NCBI GenBank assembly: GCA_036251935.1
Contig: CP133967.1
Span: forward strand, 1,621,488-1,685,487
Length of the DNA: 64,000 bases
Direction: 5' to 3'
From: Orbaceae bacterium lpD04
GTDB lineage: Bacteria > Pseudomonadota > Gammaproteobacteria > Enterobacterales > Orbaceae
Below, one piece after another: positions 10,701-16,583 of this stretch; position 1 is the stretch's first letter; the number at the start of each line of letters is the position of its first letter. Made by a program: the position numbers and the translations under genes. The notes under the pieces were generated by a model. The model was not told where the DNA came from and did no database searches. It saw nothing but the letters and a program-made list of their open reading frames with translations.

Positions 10701-12142
10701 AGAACGGCGCTTTCGCTAAGGCGACTTTAAAAGAGCTTAAGCCTAATATTATTGAGATGAATAATACGCCGTTTGATGATACCGATATTGATACGTTGTC
10801 GACAATTGTACGGGGAGCAAGGCAGCAGCGTTATATTGAAATTATCGATACTTCATCGAGTTTTGTACTCGGTGGGGTGAGTCTCTACTTTCAGGTAATG
10901 GGTTTACGGAGTTTGCAAAAGCAGATTGATACGTTCAAAGACCCAGTAAGTAAAACGATTATGCAGCTGAAAGTGATGAGCGGTTATGCGGCAATGATAG
11001 TGACGGCAACCGAGCTTGTGATGCGAGGGGCAAAACTGATGATGCTTGCACCGTCTTCCTCATTACAGCTATTTTTAGGCCGCAGTAGCACTTTATATAG
11101 TTATTTAAATAAATACCTAGATGCGGTCGGCGCGGTGGGTAAAATTATTGGGGTGGTTGATAGTGCAATGGCACTTGCTCAGTCGATAATGAGTCTCAAT
11201 GAGGGTAACACCGGGGCAAGGGTTGCCGTTGCGAGCAGTGTGTTAAGTGTCGTGACATCGCTAGCCGCTTTTGCAAATGGGGTGCCGGTGTGGGGGCAAA
11301 TCGCCTTTATTTTTATTAGCATTGGTGCGGCGATTATTACGGCTATTTATTACAATGATGGCAATGAATGGGATGAGATAGATAAGTGGCTCAATCGCAG
11401 TATGCTGGGCAACTTTGATTTTCACGCCTCAAAATACCCACCGTACTACCTGCCAACGCCAGTTTGCATGCAGCTATCGCAGCAAGATTACTATTTGGCA
11501 GTCAATGGGGGGCGCTGTTTACTTGAGAGTGAATCAGGGTTTATGAGTAATCAATATGACCTTTATCTGGATTTGCGGCTACCTGATTTTAATTCTCAAA
11601 AATCAGACTTTAAAGGAACGGTGACGATTAAAAAAGTATTGTCTGCGAAGACCGCGCCTGATTTTAACCCCGGTACGATGCGTGGGTCGCTGATGTTACC
11701 TGGGAAAAAGGTTATATCTGAGCCCGTCACCCTATCGGCAACGCTTCAAATCGAATATGGCGATAAACAATTGGCCATTACGTCATCCGCTGAGTCCGAT
11801 TACTTTACTCCTAGAACAGAAAAGGAGTTGGACAGTAAAAAAGAGATGTATCGTTTCGATAAAAAGGAAGAGAAAGAACCAAGTGATGATGCGTTACTAT
11901 GGGATAGATTAATGGCGGTAACAACAGGGGAAACTTTACCAGTAGATAGTACTCCACCTGGAAATAAAGCTGAGCTAGCAGATAACCCAACGGGGCTGTT
12001 TTTGATTAAACAAAAACTGGGGCAAGTTACTGGTGGTCATGAAGTGACTATTTCGGTTAACTATTGGCCCAATGGTTTTACTGACAAAGATGGTAAAGAG
12101 TTAACACCATACTTACTTTCTTACCACTATAAAAAAGGTTAA
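7787..12142 (+). CDS. T6SS VasX-like pore-forming effector
   Basis: The 1451-residue protein begins with a Gln-rich stretch and then CGACGRRGFPLFLVRKSIVP (C37xxC40), matching the N-terminal region of VasX/BTH_I2691-type effectors, where a CxxC is followed by a short proline/aromatic motif. Residues 1-700 are soluble. A hydrophobic cluster occupies about 1023-1190 and includes SGYAAMIVTATELVM, a segment around KIIGVVDSAMALA, and a long pair SVLSVVTSLAAFA and IAFIFISIGAAIITAIYY. A soluble tail follows. VasX kills by permeabilising the target inner membrane, and the hydrophobic cluster fits this. The start has a strong AGGTGAGGTGG ribosome site. Order vgrG-adaptor-effector-immunity repeats the V. 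cholerae auxiliary cluster. It is followed 15 bases later by the first lipoprotein gene. Family assignment is by pattern recognition. Confidence 0.82.
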   Translation: MGVGHNNQEQQQQQTGFEPKLINEASEKEMALDSGQCGACGRRGFPLFLVRKSIVPKTFQSATAWEQGMVSLGDREPQPASWQDYHYAYRTLREGYVYILCNRIGNTDDNKLEIMVYEVTHGGAFRLREFRDVKGSRPKEIPQSCVTANHHVKAQFITIDNRVYDKAWIAYTPVRWTIATLKHYRNTASEREQRFSKVDLTQQKATNVSEQGRSFVFRDFLNKARFLLELECDNRSVCDYFEDESQQGAQQSATALGDNPLLNSMRKGLLGKQGKLLTDLLSSTASALTRLFNQTFYTASHFNSLNNPDARAALDLTVSKYELDKEYGTAELTALVVEDSFGVAEELAIQRRQRLGPVAEGLSEQSETSKQALSPFTHLVRNSSHDILYEQQRKAAQSKLASAMQESGGRDTFAQYYQEKAASINSYPLAYFTPEVAYARNHYRHIEQYKAALRASFINDSENEAYLFLFYNASQNYAPGKDDEQYDIAFNNQQFTRANNELNFLANEIRPIDALPDIDKIKVIDVIGEDALADKLGIEPFDTERANLFSSYLYCRRLSKQGIANSVSGTQGLGDYEEERLTEVQQKALLAQYAKMSKGPDINFVNSVKVVKFYNLKNIKDTITDKKLIRTWDERKKRLNQSSVGNYEQLEKDGYASLFKYVDDSSKDYYHYLIWLFGEDISYYQTDKAETKASLPKALNTLPFWRNEIIPNSSDMHLSFLITFLIILDSDNIGTMTLPLHAALWGLLFNNTQSIYFYLLGDIAPETAPTPEHAKTYWNTELAATQSESAQAPNTSTLSQNSDTDTGFSIPGFGGKELNDTIKDTLGLELKENMTLTKILAEKMIATCLEGVNKAVSNQVHIDDLMARSHFVKVINLFKGNNIERVRQYQVTMTVKGLQQYLSKMDEFTPFFFNEQMKTNKGNIINVMQNRQGRWHIPQGAGANEKVTVNMLMAFENPENQQKFEDALKRSQNGAFAKATLKELKPNIIEMNNTPFDDTDIDTLSTIVRGARQQRYIEIIDTSSSFVLGGVSLYFQVMGLRSLQKQIDTFKDPVSKTIMQLKVMSGYAAMIVTATELVMRGAKLMMLAPSSSLQLFLGRSSTLYSYLNKYLDAVGAVGKIIGVVDSAMALAQSIMSLNEGNTGARVAVASSVLSVVTSLAAFANGVPVWGQIAFIFISIGAAIITAIYYNDGNEWDEIDKWLNRSMLGNFDFHASKYPPYYLPTPVCMQLSQQDYYLAVNGGRCLLESESGFMSNQYDLYLDLRLPDFNSQKSDFKGTVTIKKVLSAKTAPDFNPGTMRGSLMLPGKKVISEPVTLSATLQIEYGDKQLAITSSAESDYFTPRTEKELDSKKEMYRFDKKEEKEPSDDALLWDRLMAVTTGETLPVDSTPPGNKAELADNPTGLFLIKQKLGQVTGGHEVTISVNYWPNGFTDKDGKELTPYLLSYHYKKG

Positions 12143-12157
12143 TTAAAGGTAATAAAA

Positions 12158-12841
12158 ATGAACAAATTACTATTTATCGGGTTAGTAACGCTAAGCACTC
12201 TAGGGTTAACGGCGTGTGACAATTATCCCTATAAAGAAAAAATTCAACGAGGCTATGATTGGAATAACCAAACGGGTGATAAAGCGATTTGCATGATGCT
12301 GGGGGACGTGTCGCTATCGATGTACCCCTACACCATTAAATATATGGAAGGGGAAGATTTGCCTTTTTCCAACTACAATAGCCGTTCCGCTTATTTTAAT
12401 CGAGTGAAAAATGAAAACTTTCGTTATTTTACTCAGCTTGATTTTTTTACCGAGGAAGAAGTGGGTGAAACAGAGGGTAAACCGCTATATCGCTATCAAT
12501 TAACGGATTTGGGGCGCAAGTATGTTGATTGGTTTCAAAATGGGACCAACTTCTGCTTTGGTCGGGTGGTTGTAGATTCGATTGACGGGACTAAAGATAT
12601 TATTAATGGTGTGGGAGGAGGCAAAGAGCGTGATGTCTCTATCACCTACCATATTGAAAATATTCCTGACTGGGTAAAAAACTCGGATGCGTATGCGCGT
12701 TATCGCTATCCTAAAGAGATGACAACTGGTGAAAAACTTCCTGGTCGGCACACGTTTAAGGTATTAAGAAACGATAAATTAGAGACAATTACAGGCGTAA
12801 GTCGCATTTATCAATGGGCAACACGGTCAGATGATAAATAA
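12158..12841 (+). CDS. Lipoprotein, probable immunity protein, copy 1
   Basis: The 227-residue protein has a lipoprotein signal with lipobox LTAC (C20). The mature start is Cys-Asp-Asn. In Enterobacteria Asp at +2 retains lipoproteins in the inner membrane, so the protein should sit on the periplasmic face of the inner membrane, where a VasX-type pore former would act. Conserved C45 and C133 could form a disulfide. A segment TEEEVGETEGKPLYRYQLTDLGRKYV is shared by all full copies. It follows the effector gene by 15 bases, the usual place for an immunity gene. I recognise no named family. Its stop is overlapped by the ATG of a broken copy (ATGATAAATAA at 12831). Confidence 0.75.
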   Translation: MNKLLFIGLVTLSTLGLTACDNYPYKEKIQRGYDWNNQTGDKAICMMLGDVSLSMYPYTIKYMEGEDLPFSNYNSRSAYFNRVKNENFRYFTQLDFFTEEEVGETEGKPLYRYQLTDLGRKYVDWFQNGTNFCFGRVVVDSIDGTKDIINGVGGGKERDVSITYHIENIPDWVKNSDAYARYRYPKEMTTGEKLPGRHTFKVLRNDKLETITGVSRIYQWATRSDDK

Positions 12842-12941
12842 AAGGCTATTTTGGATTAGTTTATTGAGTTTAAGTATTTTACGGCTAACCGCCTGTGATA
12901 ACTACCTCGGTCAATTACTGGCCAAATGGGCAGAAAGATAA
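12831..12941 (+). pseudogene. Truncated immunity-lipoprotein copy (5' end only)
   Basis: An ATG overlapping the end of copy 1 opens MINKRLFWISLLSLSILRLT followed by ACDNY, a lipoprotein leader and lipobox almost the same as the start of copy 4. After 25 codons homology to the family stops at a junction near 12904-12907. The frame then reads unrelated codons to TAA at 12939-12941. Downstream DNA belongs to an effector-gene tail in another frame. This is the left half of a recombination junction, not a functional gene, although the short product would still carry a complete lipobox. Confidence 0.8.
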
Positions 12942-12996
12942 AGACGGTAAGGCGATAACGCCGTACTTGCTTTCTTATCATTATAAAAAAGATTAA
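12907..12996 (+). pseudogene. Orphan C-terminal tip of a second VasX-like effector
   Basis: Read in the frame starting TCG at 12907, these 29 codons give SVNYWPNGQKDKDGK, AITPYLLSYHYKKD and a stop. The resident effector ends SVNYWPNGFTDKDGK, ELTPYLLSYHYKKG, so 24 of 29 residues are identical. Thirteen codons differ only by a synonymous third-base change, so the donor had diverged under selection for protein sequence before it was broken. The tip is followed 15 bases later by lipoprotein copy 2, the same spacing as resident effector to copy 1. It is therefore the remnant of a lost effector whose immunity partner survives. Confidence 0.85.
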
Positions 12997-13011
12997 TTGA
13001 GGTAGCATAAA

Positions 13012-13689
13012 ATGAAAAAACGATTATTGATAGGCTTAATGGTAATTAGTAGTTTGCTTTTAACTGCCTGTGACAATTATCCGTATAAAACAGATATCCA
13101 AGAAATTTACGATTGGAATAACCAAACGGGTGAAAAAGCCATTTGTATGATGGTAGGGCGTGTTACTGAATCAATGTACCCCTATACTATTTACTATATG
13201 GAGGGAGAGAATTTGCCTTTTTCCCCAAAAACTCAAAAAGCAAATTTTAATCGGCTAAAAAATGAAAGCCTTCATTTTTTTAGTGGGTTAGGTTTTTTTA
13301 CTGAGGAAAAAGTGGGTGAAACCGAGGGTAAACCAATCTATCGCTATCAGCTAACAGATTTGGGGCGCAAGTATGTTGACTGGACATTTGGCGAAACTAA
13401 CTTCTGTTTTGGGCGGATTGTAGTGGATTCTATCGACAGTACTAAAGATATTGTTAATGGTGTGGGAGGGGGTAAAGAGCGGGATGTTTATATCCGCTAT
13501 CATGTGGAAAATATCCCCGACTGGGTAAAAAACTCAGATGCCTATAATCGTTTTCGTTATTCTAAAAAAGTGACAACTGGTGAGCAATTATCCGGTATAC
13601 ACTCTTACCGGGTATTACGTAATGATAAATTAGAACCTATTACGGGGGTCAGCAGAACTTTTCAATGGGCTACAAGTTCGGCTAAATAA
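13012..13689 (+). CDS. Lipoprotein, probable immunity protein, copy 2
   Basis: The 225-residue paralogue of copy 1 has lipobox LTAC at residues 17-20 and Asp-Asn at +2/+3, predicting inner-membrane retention. Conserved cysteines (AICMM and NFCFGR) and the GETEGKPIYRYQLTDLGRKYVD block are present. It is the most divergent full copy: the middle part reads GRVTESMYPYTIYYMEGEN where copies 1 and 3 have GDVSLSMYPYTIKYMEGED. Because it directly follows the orphaned effector tip at 12907-12996, it is best read as the immunity partner of the lost effector, kept after the toxin was deleted. Its stop lies one base before the ATG of copy 3. Confidence 0.75.
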   Translation: MKKRLLIGLMVISSLLLTACDNYPYKTDIQEIYDWNNQTGEKAICMMVGRVTESMYPYTIYYMEGENLPFSPKTQKANFNRLKNESLHFFSGLGFFTEEKVGETEGKPIYRYQLTDLGRKYVDWTFGETNFCFGRIVVDSIDSTKDIVNGVGGGKERDVYIRYHVENIPDWVKNSDAYNRFRYSKKVTTGEQLSGIHSYRVLRNDKLEPITGVSRTFQWATSSAK

Positions 13690-13690
13690 A

Positions 13691-14371
13691 ATGAAAAAAC
13701 GATTATTGATCGGCTTAATGGTAATTAGTAGTTTACTCCTAACGGCTTGTGATAACTACCCGTATAAAACTGATATTCAAGAGACCTATGACTGGAATAA
13801 TCAAAGCGGCAATAAAGCAATTTGCATGGTTGTGGGTGACGTGTCGCTATCGATGTATCCCTACACCATTAAATATATGGAAGGGGAAGATTTACCTTAC
13901 GACAGCGGTTTAAAAGAAGCGTATTTTAATCGATTAGAAAATGAGAACTTTCGTTATTTTACTCAGCTCGGTTTTTTTACCGAGGAAAAAGTGGGTGAAA
14001 CAGAGGGTAAACCGCTCTATCGCTATCAACTAACAGATTTGGGGCGTCAATATGTTTATAGTGGAATTGGCGGTACTAATTTCTGCTTTGGGCGGGTGGT
14101 TATAGATTCGATTGACGGGACTAAAGATATTATTAATGGTGTGGGAGGAGGCAAAGAGCGTGATGTCTCTATCACCTACCATATTGAAAATATTCCTGAT
14201 TGGATAAAAAACTCGGATGCGTATGCGCGTTATCGTTACTCTAAAAAGGTAACAACCGGTGAAAAACTGTCTGGTCGGCACACTTTTAAGGTATTAAGAA
14301 ACGATAAATTAGAGACAATTACAGGGGTAAATCGTATTTATCAATGGGCAACACGGTCAGATGATAAATAA
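13691..14371 (+). CDS. Lipoprotein, probable immunity protein, copy 3 (chimeric)
   Basis: This 226-residue paralogue starts one base after the copy 2 stop. Its first 31 residues are identical to copy 2 (from MKKRLLIGLMVISSLLLTAC through KTDIQE). From about residue 50 onward it follows copy 1 (GDVSLSMYPYTIKYMEGED, then SIDGTKDIINGVGGGKERDV). An identical block of more than 80 bases is shared with copy 1 (about 12577-12668 versus 14108-14199). It is therefore a recombinant of the two neighbours. Lipobox LTAC, Asp at +2 and both conserved cysteines are intact. Its last codons contain the overlapping ATGATAAATAA that starts broken copy 4, the same junction seen at the end of copy 1. Confidence 0.75.
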   Translation: MKKRLLIGLMVISSLLLTACDNYPYKTDIQETYDWNNQSGNKAICMVVGDVSLSMYPYTIKYMEGEDLPYDSGLKEAYFNRLENENFRYFTQLGFFTEEKVGETEGKPLYRYQLTDLGRQYVYSGIGGTNFCFGRVVIDSIDGTKDIINGVGGGKERDVSITYHIENIPDWIKNSDAYARYRYSKKVTTGEKLSGRHTFKVLRNDKLETITGVNRIYQWATRSDDK

Positions 14372-14564
14372 AAGACTATTTTGGATTAGTTTATTAAGCG
14401 TAAGTAGTTTACTCCTAACGGCTTGTGATAACTTCCCGTATAAAGAAAAAATCCAGCGTGGCTATGACTGGAATAATCAAAGCGGCGATAAAGCGATTTA
14501 CATGATAGTAGATAGTCTTTTATCGCTAATAATAAAATATAAGGAGCAATTATGCGCAGTGTGA
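14361..14564 (+). pseudogene. Truncated immunity-lipoprotein copy 4
   Basis: The reading frame opens MINKRLFWISLLSVSSLLLT followed by ACDNFPYKEKIQRGYDWNNQ, matching the family through about residue 47. It then loses similarity and ends at codon 68. The conserved Cys of AIC is Tyr here (AIYMI), which fits relaxed selection. The homologous DNA ends around 14530-14540, where AAATATAAGGAG replaces the family's AAATATATGGAAG and supplies the ribosome site of the PAAR gene. The frame overlaps the PAAR start by 13 bases. A stable product is unlikely. Confidence 0.75.
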
Positions 14565-14815
14565 TTCGACTTGGAGACAGTACTGATCATGGTGGGCAAG
14601 TCATTTCTGCATCAAGCACTATGATGGTTAAGGGGAAGGGCGTTGCTCGTGTTGGTGATAAAGTTAGTTGCCCACGTAAAGGGCATGGTGTTACCACTAT
14701 TATTGAGGGGGATAGTCGAATGAAAGATCAGGGCCAACCGATAGCACTTGATGGTCATCATGCTGGCTGTGGCTGCGCGCTTATCTCTTCATTATCAAAC
14801 GTGGGTATAAAGTAA
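14552..14815 (+). CDS. PAAR-domain T6SS spike-tip protein
   Basis: The 87-residue protein begins MRSVIRLGDSTDHGGQVISA and consists of a single PAAR domain with the typical GD(S/P)T.HGG opening and VARVGDKVSCPRKGHG repeat. Candidate metal ligands H13, C40, H45, H69/H70 and C73 are present. PAAR proteins cap the VgrG trimer as a sharp cone and can carry effectors. There is no C-terminal toxin extension. A strong AAGGAG ribosome site lies at 14541-14546. The stop is one base before the next ATG, so it forms an operon with the membrane protein downstream. Confidence 0.93.
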   Translation: MRSVIRLGDSTDHGGQVISASSTMMVKGKGVARVGDKVSCPRKGHGVTTIIEGDSRMKDQGQPIALDGHHAGCGCALISSLSNVGIK

Positions 14816-14816
14816 G

Positions 14817-16022
14817 ATGGCAATTTATTTTGAGCGACTTCCCGAAAAACAGATCGCACCGCAATTTCCACGTTGGTGGGTTTGGCCATTATTATTCATT
14901 TTATTTTTAATTATCGGTGCGTCAATTACGCTCTCTATTAGCCTTGATAACACGATCTCAAATGGCTGGTTTTTAGGTGGTGTATTTTTTATCCCGCTGG
15001 TTAGTTGGATTTTTGTCGCTGGCTTTTGGTTTTATTGGCTCACGTATTGTCAAGATTACGCGATTAGTTGGAATAAGCAGTATGATGCAAGGTATGCCGA
15101 GTTAACACTGGCGGGGCAACAACCGCTTTATGTGCTTTTTAGTGCGCTTTATACTGAGCAAGGGTATCAAGGAACGGCACAAAAAATAACAAAGGAAGGT
15201 GTTTCCATCCAAACTAAAATGCCTTATCAAGGCACTAAAGCGGTGGCTCATAGTAAGTTAGTTTTTGAGGATGATTTGCTACTTACAACACTTGATTTGC
15301 GGGCAAAAAATTTATTTGAACGCCTTTATAAGCAAATTAGCCCTATTTTTATTGAGCCTTGGATTCATTATCCTATTCATGTTCGATTTTGCGTAGATAC
15401 CGAGCTTGACCAAAAACAGCTGCTAGCGTTATGGCAAAACGTGTTTTCATCTTATCGCTTTGTAAGTATTGAGTTTATTGAACCGACACAAAGTAGCTGG
15501 CTTATTGATACATGGATTGATAATGATATTGATGGGTTATTGCTTGTTGTCTCAATGCATTTATTCGATTCGCCGCAAGAAAAAGAAGGCGAAGCCTTTA
15601 GTGCATTATTATTAGCCGGTGAGAGTATACTTTCTGATAAGAAAGCAAAAGAGGCAATTACAACGCAATCGGTGGAATTAGTCACATTACATCGCCCTGA
15701 AATCGGCCACGACCTTGATAAAGTCATTCATCACGGAGTACTTTGGGGCGCAAAAGAGGCAGCGGAATTAACCACAGTTTGGTATAGCCATATTGAGCTT
15801 GATAGTGTGCCGATGATTGCAACAAAGCTTGATGAGCAAGGAATTAAACTTAAGCATATGTACCATTTAGATAATACCATCGGTCACACTGGCAATTGTG
15901 CTTACTTTACCGCATTAGCGCTCGCTAGCGAACATGCTCGTAGCACTGAAGATAAGCAATTGGTTGTTTGTCAAGGAGACGAGATGAGCGCCTCCGTGGT
16001 GATGAGGTCTATACTTTTATAG
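14817..16022 (+). CDS. Two-helix membrane protein, possible Tla3-type T6SS adaptor
   Basis: The 401-residue protein has two N-terminal transmembrane segments (about residues 20-44 and 52-76) and a large soluble domain. Near the C terminus, GHTGNCAYFTALALASEHAR looks like the conserved helix of thiolase/ketosynthase-type folds. The T6SS lipase adaptor Tla3 (DUF2875) combines an N-terminal membrane anchor with thiolase-like domains and is encoded beside PAAR genes, so a Tla3-like role is my best guess. I cannot confirm the family. No lipase effector or immunity gene follows: the module ends at a terminator and tRNA-Leu. It may be an adaptor left behind after loss of its effector. Confidence 0.5.
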   Translation: MAIYFERLPEKQIAPQFPRWWVWPLLFILFLIIGASITLSISLDNTISNGWFLGGVFFIPLVSWIFVAGFWFYWLTYCQDYAISWNKQYDARYAELTLAGQQPLYVLFSALYTEQGYQGTAQKITKEGVSIQTKMPYQGTKAVAHSKLVFEDDLLLTTLDLRAKNLFERLYKQISPIFIEPWIHYPIHVRFCVDTELDQKQLLALWQNVFSSYRFVSIEFIEPTQSSWLIDTWIDNDIDGLLLVVSMHLFDSPQEKEGEAFSALLLAGESILSDKKAKEAITTQSVELVTLHRPEIGHDLDKVIHHGVLWGAKEAAELTTVWYSHIELDSVPMIATKLDEQGIKLKHMYHLDNTIGHTGNCAYFTALALASEHARSTEDKQLVVCQGDEMSASVVMRSILL

Positions 16023-16078
16023 TTTTCTATTATAAATTTTCTTAAAAAGTATAAGCAATCAATCCAGCAAGTAAATTA

Positions 16079-16128
16079 TCAAAAATAAACCTACAAAATT
16101 TTATTTAGTTTTGTAGGTTTATTTTTGA
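16079..16128. terminator. Strong bidirectional intrinsic terminator
   Basis: Perfect 20-base arms (16079-16098 and 16109-16128) flank a 10-base loop. The arms start with A-rich and end with T-rich runs, so termination works in both directions. It isolates the T6SS module from the tRNA and lptFG transcripts. Confidence 0.9.
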
Positions 16129-16341
16129 TACTAGCTAATATTTTAACTGTAATAAAATTAAATCAGTATATTGTTGCTCGCCTTTTATATCAGTCATTTG
16201 TATTTATTTGTGGGTAAAAATCAAAATCGAACCGCTTTTACCTCATTTTTACCCACAACTGTATTTGATGTGAGGTAATTTCAGTTAACCTCAGTTGACA
16301 AACTAATATCAATAAAGCTCAGTAGGGCATATTTAACGCAT
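16129..16341. other. Intergenic region with inverted GTGGGTA repeat, candidate island attachment arm
   Basis: No gene is seen. A perfect 14-base inverted repeat, TTGTGGGTAAAAAT (16208-16221) and its complement ATTTTTACCCACAA (16245-16258), flanks 23 bases. TGAGGTAA-type motifs occur at 16238-16245 (inverted) and 16271-16278. From memory, GTGGGTA-rich motifs of this sort lie next to the tRNA-proximal ends of P4-type integrative elements. With a tRNA 3' end only about 115 bases away, this may be the remaining arm of an attachment site. No integrase gene is present in the window. Confidence 0.4.
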
Positions 16342-16367
16342 AAAAAAACCTGCTAGCAGCAGGTTTT
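16342..16367 (-). terminator. Intrinsic terminator of tRNA-Leu
   Basis: Arms AAAACCTGCT (16345-16354) and AGCAGGTTTT (16358-16367) flank a 3-base loop. On the minus strand the stem is followed by a run of seven T. It lies just past the tRNA 3' end. Confidence 0.88.
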
Positions 16368-16373
16368 AAAATT

Positions 16374-16460
16374 TGGTGCCTGAGGTCGGACTCGAACCGA
16401 CACGCTTTTAAAGGCGGCGGATTTTGAATCCGCTGCGTCTACCGATTTCGCCACTCAGGC
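16374..16460 (-). tRNA. leuX: tRNA-Leu (anticodon CAA)
   Basis: The minus strand folds as an 87-base class II tRNA. The acceptor GCCTGAG pairs with CTCAGGC and CCA is encoded. The D-arm is TGGCGAAATCGGTAGACGCA, the anticodon loop TTCAAAA gives CAA, a long variable arm follows, and the T-arm contains GGTTCGAGTCC. The sequence closely resembles E. coli leuX. It reads TTG codons. It lies downstream of lptG on the same strand, with its 3' end facing the T6SS/restriction region. In Enterobacteriaceae this tRNA is an integration site for islands. Confidence 0.97.
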
Positions 16461-16488
16461 ATAGAAGGTAAATAGAGTAAACTTTGGC

Positions 16489-16516
16489 ATTATACTAAGC
16501 TGCGCAGTCCTTGCAA
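16489..16516 (-). promoter_or_regulatory. Promoter of tRNA-Leu
   Basis: On the minus strand, TTGCAA (16511-16516) and a perfect TATAAT (16489-16494) are separated by 16 bases. The -10 is followed by GCC, a GC-rich discriminator typical of stable-RNA promoters. The tRNA 5' end is 28 bases further on. Confidence 0.65.
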
Positions 16517-16583
16517 CTATAATTATTGTTTTTTCCTTTAGTTGCTGAAAAAATCACCTTTAATTGAGTTAATCAGTCAATTA

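Noticed and set aside
15452-15727. Minus-strand ORF of 91 codons inside the 401-residue membrane protein gene
   Set aside because: Antisense to a continuous plus-strand gene with good operon spacing; no similarity recognised.
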